Below, in pieces: positions 1 to 8,300 of a stretch of 22,380 nucleotides of DNA; the first letter of the stretch is position 1, and each line of letters begins with the position of its first letter. The DNA is taken from positions 1 to 22,380 of the forward strand of contig JAGLRY010000095.1 of the NCBI GenBank assembly GCA_023135995.1, read 5' to 3'. Origin of the DNA: Candidatus Aminicenantota bacterium. Its GTDB lineage: Bacteria; Acidobacteriota; Aminicenantia; Aminicenantales; Aminicenantaceae. Below the pieces are notes generated by a model. The model searched no databases, was not told where the DNA came from, and saw only the letters and a program-made list of their open reading frames with translations. Position numbers and translations under genes: made by a program.

Positions 1-38
1 GGAATGCAGAGCAACACCATAAAATAGACTTTTTTCAT
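1..38 (-). CDS. 5' end of an exported protein, cut by window edge
   Basis: A start codon at 38 is preceded on the minus strand by AAGGAGG at about 5 nt spacing, one of the best ribosome sites in the window. The first residues read MKKVYFMVLLCI, a basic start followed by a hydrophobic run, as in a Sec signal peptide. It lies 70 bp downstream of the anti-sigma gene on the same strand, so it is probably the third gene of the sigma operon. In rpoE/algU-type operons the later genes often include a periplasmic HtrA-like protease, but only 12 codons are visible, so the product cannot be named. Confidence 0.6.
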   Translation of the reverse strand, partial: MKKVYFMVLLCI

Positions 39-108
39 CACAACCTCCTTTTGGTCTTTTTTGCTATGGTTACCCATAATTTATGTAAATTTGAGAATAC
101 CTTAGTTT

Positions 109-1080
109 TCATTTGTTGTATTGGTTAATTGAAGGCACCATTTTCATAAGTTCGGATAGGTCCGCATCACCGATCAATACAAAGGCGATTGTGCTGTTGC
201 TCCAAGCTAGGATGGTCCCCCTTCCTTTTATATTCACATCCGTATCTGGCTCTTGGCTACAGTAAACAGCATAATCCCTAAAATCCTGAGCAGAAAGTCC
301 CTCTTGGGTGTGTGAAGATTGTTGGAAAAGCGATACTGTATCCAATTCTTTGGTGTAGAGCAGGTGCAGGCTGTTGTAGTTCTTGATGGCTCTGATGCTG
401 GTAAGAACATAGCCATTGGGGAGTCTTTCGGGAATTAATGGATCAAAATTCACGCTGAGGTGAATCTGAGGTTTTTCGATGATACGCCCTTTGATGATCG
501 CAGGAGCTTTTATCAAGGCGATCTGCTGTTTAACTTTTGGTCCTCTGAGAATCATCCCAGGCTGCGTTATTTTAGGATGATCCTCGACATATTCAAAATA
601 CAAGATGTCATCCCGGCCGATATACATGTGAGTTGCCGGCCTTGAAAGCAGTTCAGCTGAGATACTCTGTACCACGGCGCCTTGATGCTCCTGCAAAAAG
701 AAGTTGATCGTAGCTTGATCTTCGCGTCTAACAGAGAGAGGCTTTTGAAGCCAGCTGTTGATCAAAAGGGTGATAATCACAATGACTGCCACTTGAGCCA
801 AGCGAAGCGCTGTTTTTCTTGAAAATGTATTTGAAAAAATTGCCTTCCAATTTAATCCCGGTGTCCTTATGCGGGATACTAGCTGCTCGTACATATTAGG
901 GGACGGTTCTATTTCTTCCCATGTTTGCAAGACTTCAGATAATCTCTTGTGCTGCTGTAATGCTCTGGTACAACTGGGGCAGTCCTCCAGGTGCTCTCGA
1001 ATCTCCATTTTCGTCAACTCATCAATATCATCACAGAGAAAAGCATCCAATTCATTCTGTATGTCTTCACATGTATTCAT
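109..1080 (-). CDS. Membrane anti-sigma factor with RseB/MucB-like outer domain
   Basis: This 323-residue protein probably holds the sigma factor encoded just upstream at the membrane and releases it on envelope stress. Residues 1-40 form a zinc anti-sigma domain with the H-x3-C-x2-C motif (H30, C34, C37). One membrane helix follows at about 92-111, leaving some 210 residues outside the cytoplasm. The C-terminal part (about 215-320: LPNGYVLTS, LHLLYTKELDTVSLF, then a late hydrophobic strand) resembles the C-terminal domain of RseB/MucB. Residues 125-210 resemble the lipoprotein-like N-terminal domain of that family. In E. coli these functions sit on two proteins, RseA and RseB; here they appear fused. 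The start codon directly follows the TAA of the sigma gene, which suggests translational coupling. The zinc domain and helix are secure. The RseB assignment is by eye. Confidence 0.8.
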   Translation of the reverse strand: MNTCEDIQNELDAFLCDDIDELTKMEIREHLEDCPSCTRALQQHKRLSEVLQTWEEIEPSPNMYEQLVSRIRTPGLNWKAIFSNTFSRKTALRLAQVAVIVIITLLINSWLQKPLSVRREDQATINFFLQEHQGAVVQSISAELLSRPATHMYIGRDDILYFEYVEDHPKITQPGMILRGPKVKQQIALIKAPAIIKGRIIEKPQIHLSVNFDPLIPERLPNGYVLTSIRAIKNYNSLHLLYTKELDTVSLFQQSSHTQEGLSAQDFRDYAVYCSQEPDTDVNIKGRGTILAWSNSTIAFVLIGDADLSELMKMVPSINQYNK

Positions 1081-1641
1081 TTATTCTTTCATATATTTGG
1101 CTAAAATTTTGGCCAGCTTTTGATGCGCTCTGTGACTGTGAGATTTGACTGTACCAACGGGACAATTCATGACGCCGGCGATCTCTGATAGTTTTAGCCC
1201 CTGATATTCCTTCATTGTGACCACAAAATGTTCGTCTTGGGATAAACTTGCGAGGGCTTTTTTAACAAAACCTTGCATCTCATGTTTTTCCATCTGCTTT
1301 TCAATGTTGGCTGAAGAATCAGAGACAGTATCTCTTAGGCTTACGTTTTCATCTGTTTGAAAAGATGCCTGGCCGTTTAAAGACAGGTGGGAACGATGTT
1401 TCATTCTTCTCACTCTATCTCGACAGAGATTTAAGGCTATTTGATAGATCCAGGTTTTAAATGGGGCTGTGGATTCGTATCTATTCTTTGCGCGCACTAC
1501 TCTGAAAAATGTCTCTTGGCAATGAGTCTCTGCTTCTGTGGAGTTCATAAGCATGCGATTAATGAAGTTTAATATGGGTTTCTCATATCTGTGGTAGAGG
1601 CTCTCAAATGCAATTTCATCCCCATTGACATATGCTAACAT
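1081..1641 (-). CDS. ECF (sigma-70 family, group 4) RNA polymerase sigma factor
   Basis: This 186-residue protein has only the two sigma domains of ECF factors. Region 2 is at about 7-75 (FESLYHRY, QETFFRVV, FKTWIYQIALNLCRDRVRR). Region 4 is at about 128-178, with a helix-turn-helix reading LSEIAGVMNCPVGTVKSHSHRA. It directs RNA polymerase to a stress regulon and is paired with the anti-sigma gene that abuts its stop codon. The ATG at 1641 has GAGG 5 nt upstream and gives MLAYVNGDE. The frame stays open upstream and reads S-D-E-E-L just before that ATG, which is what ECF factors usually carry here, but no usual start codon exists in that extension. The N-terminus may therefore be slightly short or frameshifted (see the small ORF at 1641-1694). 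Confidence 0.92.
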   Translation of the reverse strand: MLAYVNGDEIAFESLYHRYEKPILNFINRMLMNSTEAETHCQETFFRVVRAKNRYESTAPFKTWIYQIALNLCRDRVRRMKHRSHLSLNGQASFQTDENVSLRDTVSDSSANIEKQMEKHEMQGFVKKALASLSQDEHFVVTMKEYQGLKLSEIAGVMNCPVGTVKSHSHRAHQKLAKILAKYMKE

Positions 1642-1694
1642 TAATTCCTCGTCAGACTGCCACGCTGTGCTAGAGATCCTTCCTCCAGTCTCAT
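1641..1694 (-). CDS. Possible 17-codon leader ORF overlapping the sigma start (TAATG)
   Basis: The ORF reads MRLEEGSLAQRGSLTRN, and its TAA shares one base with the ATG of the sigma gene. GGAAG lies just upstream of its ATG. It is either a coupled leader peptide or the real N-terminus of the sigma factor separated by a one-base frameshift, because the sigma frame upstream of its ATG still encodes family-like residues (SDEEL). The sequence alone cannot decide between these. Confidence 0.3.
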   Translation of the reverse strand: MRLEEGSLAQRGSLTRN

Positions 1695-1801
1695 ACTTCC
1701 ATTAACGCATGAGGTGCCAATAGGTTGCAGTAATTCCTACCTTGTAAATGGAATGAAGTGTTTAGGATTCCAATTAAGAATTCGCCACCTGGCTGTTTCG
1801 C

Positions 1802-1810
1802 ATTGTATCA
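1802..1810 (-). promoter_or_regulatory. Candidate extended -10 promoter for the sigma operon
   Basis: On the minus strand the sequence TGATACAAT matches an extended -10 (TGn followed by TACAAT). No good -35 hexamer lies at 17 bp, which is usual for extended -10 promoters. It would give a leader of about 100 nt before the 17-codon ORF. Confidence 0.4.
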
Positions 1811-1839
1811 CAATTAAATGCTCGGTTTGAACAAATTAA

Positions 1840-1856
1840 TTATCAATACTTGATAA
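1840..1856. promoter_or_regulatory. Perfect palindrome, operator-like
   Basis: TTATCAA-TAC-TTGATAA is a perfect 7+3+7 dyad. It lies 30-50 bp upstream of the candidate -10 of the sigma operon, where a dimeric regulator could bind. The rest of the 395-bp gap (1642-2036) is AT-rich, with a TATAAT on the plus strand at 1906-1911 and no convincing gene. Confidence 0.4.
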
Positions 1857-2036
1857 CGATAAATTTCCACATTTCCTTAACGTTTTTTCAGATTTCCGGA
1901 TATAGTATAATCCATATGAAGGTGGTGAGTGGGGTTGTATGTTAGACAATCTCAAATTAGTCCTGCTTAAGCAGCAGAACCTCGAGCAGCAGAGAGGGCT
2001 CACAAGAGATCCACTCCCCTCTTCCATAAAAAAATC

Positions 2037-4637
2037 TCAGCGGATCAGAGCATTGAAGAGCAGTTTGTATGTGCCGTGAGTCTGGCTCCTGTGCTGGGTA
2101 CGGAAGCTGATGAGTATCACTTGGCCCTTGCCATGCTGGGCAGACACCATGGCTGCCTTTTTGGATAGATGTTTTTCTCCGATGAGCCAACCGCTTTGGA
2201 GGATATCCTTGTCCATATAGCGGACAACCGTTTCATACCGTTCATTGTGTTGGCTTGGGCTGATAGCGAACGCAGGGCTGGACCTGAAAAGCACCAGTCC
2301 TTCAGAAGGCATTCCGTAGGCCAACGGATGATTGTTGTCGAAGGTCACTTTGAGTGTCGAACCAGGGCAGAAGAAATCCTTCGAGTTCATGTCCGCCACA
2401 ACATTGCGAACGTTTAACGAAAACTTCTCGATCGCAAAGTTACAGGAGCCCCCGAATGTAACGAGTGTGCCTCCATTCTCGACGAAGGCTTTGATTGCCT
2501 TGACGCCCTCTTCACCTATGCCGCTTCGATATTCGGGAGGATAGATCGAACGAGGACGGCGGTAGGTCGTTTCTTTCTGTCTCTCGCCAGTGATCATGGC
2601 CGTGGAGTCGTCCGGCAGGATGATTACGTCATATTTTTTGTTGAGATTCCCTTTTTTAATCTCATCATCCATGATCGATGTGTAGGGAAACGAAAACTGC
2701 TCGAGGACAAAACGCGTCCAGCCCTCATCCATGTTTCCGCCCATGTAGCGCTGATACATACCAACGCGCATTCGCTTGACTTCGTGCGTTTTGACATTTA
2801 ACTCACCATTTAGCGCTGCAAAATCCACCCCTGTCTGCCTTGCCACATCTTGGAGTACAGCTTCCGGACCCTTAGAGACCACAAAATCTCCAGGCAACAA
2901 CTCCGATCCTGCCTTATCGATCCGTTGAACTTTTACTCCTTTATCCAGAAGGAGATTAACGGCCTTGAAGCTGGCGTTCAGCCTGCCATCTAGCAAGTAA
3001 TCCGCATCGCCTGCTTTAACCTCTCCTATAGTCGGAACCTCATCGGTGAGAATCTGGAAGTCGCCGTCGACCACCACATTTATCGGATCAACACAAACAC
3101 CCATGAACTCGTTCATGTTGTGCGTCGCTAAATCGTATGGTCGCAGCGGAGCACCGTCTTTATCTCTGGTCCATGCGTTATCGGCATAACGAGTGCGTCC
3201 CAGTAGGTTCCTGATCAAACCCATTTTAGGCTGTGCCAAAGAAATGATGAATGAGCCTGCAGGATAGATCTTTCCCCCGGCCATAAATTCTTTCTGCGCC
3301 TGTTTGATCTCGATCCCCGATAACAGAAGCGTATTCACCATCTTTATTGCGGTCAGATGATCGTGTTGAGCTGATGGGATCACATAGGCTTTAGGCTTGT
3401 CTTGAGCGCCTCGTTCTGTCTGTCGTTTGGCTTTCAGGTAGGCATTCCATAGCACAGTTTCTTTGTTCCTTGCTGCAAGGTCCAGAAGCGCCCAAGCTGA
3501 AATGTATTTCTGCTCGACGATATCCCGGAGTCTCCACCATCCTCCTGGCCAGGGATTGGGGAAAGTCGTTTGGGCTTCATATTCGGGAAACTGTCTGGCG
3601 CCTCCTCGGAGTTGATCGGGATGGATATAGAGAGGTGTGGCCAATTTAGCACTTGCTGACTCGGTAAGCATCCCTGCGATATTGTGGAATGGTGTGATCC
3701 AGTGCCATCCGAAGTGTCCCCAGCCAGGAAACTGAGCGGCGTTGAGGATACCTGCTTTACCCGCCTCCTCCAGTTTGTATGCGATGTGAGCACCGTACCA
3801 GCTGTGTTCTCGCCAAATCAGAGGATCGGCGTATGGACGAATGGGCTCGCCGTAGGGCGGGACATAGAATCGGGCCCCATAGCTCCCCATGTGGTGATGG
3901 TCGATGTAGGCTTGCGGAACCCAATCTCTGTACATGATCTTTGCTGCATAGACCGATTCGATCATGTTGAGATAGTCACCGTCGCGGTTATTATCGTGGC
4001 CGACATATTTGTGATACAGCCAGGGCAGTCCTACACCTTCGTACTCTGTGCCCAGGATTTTTCGGTACCAGTCCGTGACCATGATCTGGCCATCCGGGTT
4101 GAAGGATGGGATCAAGAAGAAGAGTACATTGTGCAGGATCCGTTGTGTCTCTTCATCGGTGCGAGTGATTAGGTCATATGTCAGCTCAGGCGCCATTTGG
4201 GTGCCGCCAATCTCAGTGGCATGAAGGCTCATAGACTGGCAGATGACAGTTCTCCCCTCCTTGACAAGCTCTTTTATTTCCGACTCTGTAATGCCTCTTG
4301 GGTCGCTGATCTTGGCGTTCACTTCCTGCAACCGGTTTAGATTAGCCAGGTTATCCGCTGAGGAGATAATGACGACTAAGAAGGGATTGCCTTCCGTAGA
4401 TGGCCCCATATTGATGACCTTGAGCTTATCGTTTTCTTTCTCGAGTAAATAGTAATAATCGACGATTTTATCCCAACGTGCGATATTTCTATCACTACCA
4501 AGTTGAAATCCAAAATATTCCTCAGGGGATGTGACCTTTTGTTGTGCTTCAGCTAACGGAGTGACTAATGCCAAAACCACAGTCATAAGTACAAAACATA
4601 TAAGTCGAGGATGCAAAAATTTAGTGGTGTCTCTCAT
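2037..4637 (-). CDS. Secreted M14-family zinc carboxypeptidase
   Basis: The protein of 866 residues is an exported metallocarboxypeptidase that removes C-terminal residues from peptides. I place the start at 4637 and not at the longer in-frame ATG at 4706, because AGGAGG lies 6 nt before it and a clean signal peptide then follows (hydrophobic core LICFVLMTVVLALVTPLAEA, cut near AEA/QQ). M14 landmarks are H139-x2-E142 (SLHATEIGG), the substrate-binding block HDNNRDGD near 214-221, the third zinc ligand in DHHH at about 247-249, and the catalytic Glu at 326 (MLTESAS). The C-terminal half, about 400-866, is much longer than a pancreatic-type enzyme and contains a GATase-like stretch (YDVIILPDD near 670, then ENGGTLVTFGGSC near 727). 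It diverges from the Tricorn-like gene and fits extracellular peptide scavenging. Confidence 0.9.
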   Translation of the reverse strand: MRDTTKFLHPRLICFVLMTVVLALVTPLAEAQQKVTSPEEYFGFQLGSDRNIARWDKIVDYYYLLEKENDKLKVINMGPSTEGNPFLVVIISSADNLANLNRLQEVNAKISDPRGITESEIKELVKEGRTVICQSMSLHATEIGGTQMAPELTYDLITRTDEETQRILHNVLFFLIPSFNPDGQIMVTDWYRKILGTEYEGVGLPWLYHKYVGHDNNRDGDYLNMIESVYAAKIMYRDWVPQAYIDHHHMGSYGARFYVPPYGEPIRPYADPLIWREHSWYGAHIAYKLEEAGKAGILNAAQFPGWGHFGWHWITPFHNIAGMLTESASAKLATPLYIHPDQLRGGARQFPEYEAQTTFPNPWPGGWWRLRDIVEQKYISAWALLDLAARNKETVLWNAYLKAKRQTERGAQDKPKAYVIPSAQHDHLTAIKMVNTLLLSGIEIKQAQKEFMAGGKIYPAGSFIISLAQPKMGLIRNLLGRTRYADNAWTRDKDGAPLRPYDLATHNMNEFMGVCVDPINVVVDGDFQILTDEVPTIGEVKAGDADYLLDGRLNASFKAVNLLLDKGVKVQRIDKAGSELLPGDFVVSKGPEAVLQDVARQTGVDFAALNGELNVKTHEVKRMRVGMYQRYMGGNMDEGWTRFVLEQFSFPYTSIMDDEIKKGNLNKKYDVIILPDDSTAMITGERQKETTYRRPRSIYPPEYRSGIGEEGVKAIKAFVENGGTLVTFGGSCNFAIEKFSLNVRNVVADMNSKDFFCPGSTLKVTFDNNHPLAYGMPSEGLVLFRSSPAFAISPSQHNERYETVVRYMDKDILQSGWLIGEKHLSKKAAMVSAQHGKGQVILISFRTQHRSQTHGTYKLLFNALIR

Positions 4638-4728
4638 CCAAGTCCTCCTCAATCCAATTTTCCGATTATCATAACAAATAATTCTGCCAAATGATATCAT
4701 GCGCATAGATCATTGTTTTTAGGATTGA

Positions 4729-5025
4729 GGAGCCCGCAGCCGCGCTTTAACTTCAACCGGCTCCCCTACCCAACAGGCGGCAGACGAGAACCTTCTGGTC
4801 AAAGAATTGAAAAACTTTTTTGCCGTCTCAGAAGGCTATCCGGAACTGAAAGCAAGCACAAATTTTCTCGAGTTGCAAAAAGAATTGGCCAACACAGAAG
4901 ACCGCATCCAGGCTTCCAGATGTCAAACTGGAACGGAATTCGGAAGAGTCTTAATCTGTTCCCAGCAGACGGTTTCAACGGAACTGTTTTTCATTGAGAA
5001 TTCGATTTTTCCTCCCTCTTCAGAT
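4729..5025 (+). pseudogene. lemA: lemA remnant (5' truncated, frameshifted)
   Basis: In one frame from 4729 the translation includes ADENLLVKELKNFFAVSEG, then YPELKASTNFLELQKELANT and EDRIQASR. This is the well-conserved centre of LemA (family: ..AYPELKANENFLQLQEELxxTENRI..). There is no start codon and the N-terminal membrane helix is missing. Near 4920-4930 the similarity moves to another frame (NLFPADGFNGTVF, like the family's FPxNxxAGxFGF), and a stop follows. Only about 85 of the roughly 190 residues of a normal LemA remain. It is a dead fragment between two exported peptidase genes. Confidence 0.75.
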
Positions 5026-5045
5026 ATTATGGTGAGCTATAGATC

Positions 5046-5290
5046 ATGATAAAAAAAATAACAAATCTCTACCGCGAAGCCTCTTCCTCTGCGGGGTGTT
5101 CTACATTTCTCTCGGTCAACTCCACTCTCTATGGAGTATCTACATCATGATTTTCATCCTGTCCATGGCTTCTGGGTTGATGTTTCCTGCGAACGCGACG
5201 TCCATGGCTCGCCTCTGTCCACCGGAGGTCACGACCAAAGGATTCGCTCTGAACCGCTTGCAACCAACATCGGTGCAACGAAAGTGAATT
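5046..5290 (+). pseudogene. MFS transporter remnant with internal deletion
   Basis: The ATG at 5046, behind GGTGAG, opens MIKKITNLYREA, a start like that of 12-helix MFS drug-type transporters. After about 12 codons the similarity jumps to another frame and to a point well inside the protein: GVFYISLGQLHSLWSIYIMI, then MFPANATSMARLCPPEVTTK, then GFALNRL. A second one-base shift near 5264 restores ATNIGATK, the family's ALNRLAxNxG segment, and the sequence then ends. The N-terminal 50-80 codons after the start and everything after the fifth helix or so are gone. The 5' end and the central part have thus been joined by deletion, followed by frameshift decay. Confidence 0.75.
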
Positions 5291-5313
5291 ACCAACGTAC
5301 TAAGATATATAAT
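5285..5313 (+). promoter_or_regulatory. Candidate promoter of the Tricorn-like gene
   Basis: A perfect TATAAT at 5308-5313 lies 26 bp upstream of the start codon at 5340. The -35 region at 17 bp spacing (TGAATT) is weak. GGAAGGAAG just before the ATG is a good ribosome site. Confidence 0.35.
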
Positions 5314-5339
5314 TTGAAATAAGATATGGAAGGAAGAAA

Positions 5340-8300
5340 ATGATGAAAAATTGGGGATGTTTTTTATTTTGTGTACTTGCTTTACTCTTTTTACACTCTG
5401 AGAGCCTTGATGCCCAGGAGGCGCTGTGGATGCGATATCCGGCTATCTCACCTGACGGACAGGACATCGTATTCAGTTACCAAGGAAATTTGTATAAGGT
5501 TCGAAGCGACGGCGGACGTGCTTTGCCACTGACCATGCACCCGGCTTACGACTTTCAACCGGTGTGGTCGAATGATGGCCAATACATTGCCTTTGCATCC
5601 AACCGATACGGCAATTTTGATGTTTTCCTTATACCCAAAGACGGAGGTACACCTGAGCGGCTCACCTTTCATTCATCCGATGATATGCCCTATTCCTTTT
5701 CTCATGACAATGATTCCGTTCTATTCAGTTCCGCACGCTTGGACCATCCGCAGAATATGCAGTTTCCCTCCGGAAGCCTTCCGGAGCTCTACAGTGTGAG
5801 TGTAAAAGGGGAACGTCCTGTACAAGTCATTACAACGCCGGCTTTGCATGTGAGCCTCAACACTGACGGCAGCCAGATGCTCTTTGAGGACACGAAAGGA
5901 TTTGAGGATCCATTCCGAAAACATCACACCTCATCCATCACCCGCGATATCTGGCTTTATGAGAAAGAGAGTAATTCTTTCCGTCAGCTGTCCACATTTG
6001 TGGGGGAAGACCGAGATCCCGTTTTTGCCCTAAATGGCAACGACTTTTACTATCTATCCGAGCAGAATGGCACAATGAATGTGTTTAAGTCATCGCTGTC
6101 AGATCCCACTCGATCCACACAGATTTCTAATTTTAGTTTTCATCCGGTGCGATACTTGTCTTTATCACGAGACGGCGTGCTCTGCTACAGCCATGATGGT
6201 GAAATCTACACGCAGAGTGAAGGGAGCGATGCACAAAAGATCTCCATCCAGATCCTGTCCGATAATTTAGCCAACCCGACAAGCGTAGAAATTGTCAGCG
6301 AGCAGATCAGGGAAATCGTTCTTTCTCCCAATGGTAAGGAGCTCGCTTTTGTCTTTAGGGGCGAAGTTTTTGTGACATCGACCGATGGATCGATGACCAA
6401 GCGCATCACGAATACGCCTGAACAGGAACGTTTCATAAACTACAGCCCCGACGGAAAGTCCATCGTTTACGCCAGTGAGCGAAACAACAGCTGGAACATC
6501 TACATATCATCATTGATTAAAAAAGATGAAAAGTACTTCATGAATTCGACATTACTGGAAGAAAAACCTGTGCTGGAGACTGTAAAAGAAACCTTTCAGC
6601 CCGCTTTTTCTCCTGACGGCAAAGAAATCGCTTACATAGAGGAACGAACACGCCTTAAAGTGATCGACCTCGAGTCCAAAGAAACGCGCACCATCATGGA
6701 CGGCAGCCAGAATTTTTCCTACTTGGATGGTGACCAACACTTCGAATGGAGCCCTGATGGCAAGTGGTTCCTCCTTCACTTCCAGCTCGAAGAATACTGG
6801 CTTAACGAAGTAGGTCTCATCAGCTCGGACGGCACAGGAAAAGTTTTTAATCTCTCAAAAAGTGGATTCTTCGATGTCTCCCCTCAATGGGTGCAAATGG
6901 GAAAAATGATGATCTGGGCATCCAACAAGAGCGGCATGCATAGTGTTGCCAAATCAGGTCCAACCGAGCTGGATATATATGGCCTTTTTTTCACAAAAAA
7001 AGCTTTTGATGTGTTCCGGATGAGCAAAGAAGAATACGAGCTCTATAAAGAGGTCCAGGAAGAAGCTAAAAAAGACGAGAAAAAGAAGGACGAGAAAAAA
7101 GAGAAAGAAAAGAAGGAGGAGAAAAAAATCGAGCCTGTGGAGATCGACTGGGAAGGACTGACGGAGCGCAAAGCCCGTCTGACCATCCATTCTTCCCGCC
7201 TGTCGGATGCGGAAGTGACCCATGATGGCAAGTATCTTCTCTATTTCAGCCAGGGCGAAAAAGGCTATGACCTATGGAGGACAGAGCTTCGGACCAAGGA
7301 AACCAAGGTTCTCGCCAAATTCGGTGGCCGTGGTGGAGCATTAGAGCTAGACAAAGAGAGTAAAAATGTCTTTGTACTCAGCGGAGGAACGATCACCAAA
7401 GTTGAAGTGGAATCCGGGAAGAAAAAGCCACTAGCTATAAAAGATGAGATGATCCTCAATGAGAATGCAGAGCGCAATTATCTCTATGATCACGTCACCC
7501 GCCAGGTAAAAAAGAAGTTTTACGACCCAGAGCTGCACGGCGCCCAATGGGAAATGTTAACCACAGAGTATAGACGTTTCCTCCCTCACATCAACAACAA
7601 CTGGGATTTCCAGGAGATGCTGAGTGAGCTTTTGGGCGAGCTGAATGCCTCCCATACAGGAGCCCGTTACCGACACAGCGATCCCCAAGGAGATCAGACG
7701 GCCTCATTGGGAGTGTTTTTTGACCAATCTTACGAAGGTTCAGGGCTCAAGATCGTTGAAATCATGAAAAAAAGCCCGTTGGTTCAAGCTGGAAGCAAGA
7801 TCATCGAAGGCGTTATAATCGAAAAAATTGACGGTGTGACTATAGAGCCAGGTCTTAACTATTATCCCCTGCTCAACCGCAAAACTGGGAAGATCGTTCT
7901 TTTATCCCTCTTTGATCCGAAAAGCTCAGAGCGTTGGGAAGAAAAGGTCAAACCCATCACCCTCAGAGAGGAGGGCCAGTTGCTTTACGATCGCTGGGTG
8001 AAACGGAACAGGAAAGTCACGCATGAACTTTCTGGCGGACGTTTGGGGTACATGCACATCCGCGGTATGAGCGACTCCAGCTACCGGGTATTTATTGATG
8101 CGGTCATGGGTGAGGAAGTCAATAAAGAAGCACTCATTGTGGATTCGCGTTTTAACGGCGGCGGCGATCTTGTCGATGATCTCACAACATTCCTGAGCGG
8201 CAAGCGATATCAGGTGTTTAAGGCCCCCGACCGCAACATCGGATTCGAATCCCAACGCCGATGGACCAAACCATCCATCGTCCTGGTCTGTGAGAGCAAC

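Noticed and set aside
1939..2079. 46-codon plus-strand ORF (MLDNLKLVLLKQQ...) behind TATAAT and GGTGGTGAG
   Set aside because: It runs antisense into the end of the M14 gene, lacks a good -35 and matches nothing I recognise. It is too weak to call.
4655..4690. TTGGCA upstream of the M14 gene as a sigma-54 site
   Set aside because: The GG-to-GC spacing of a -24/-12 promoter is not met, and the sigma-70 spacing to GATAAT is too short.
4638..4706. Longer start (ATG at 4706) for the M14 carboxypeptidase
   Set aside because: It would place 23 extra residues before the signal peptide, while the ATG at 4637 has AGGAGG at 6 nt.
6954..7231. Minus-strand ORFs rich in Phe, Leu and Ser
   Set aside because: They are the antisense of the Lys/Glu-rich linker of the Tricorn-like protein.
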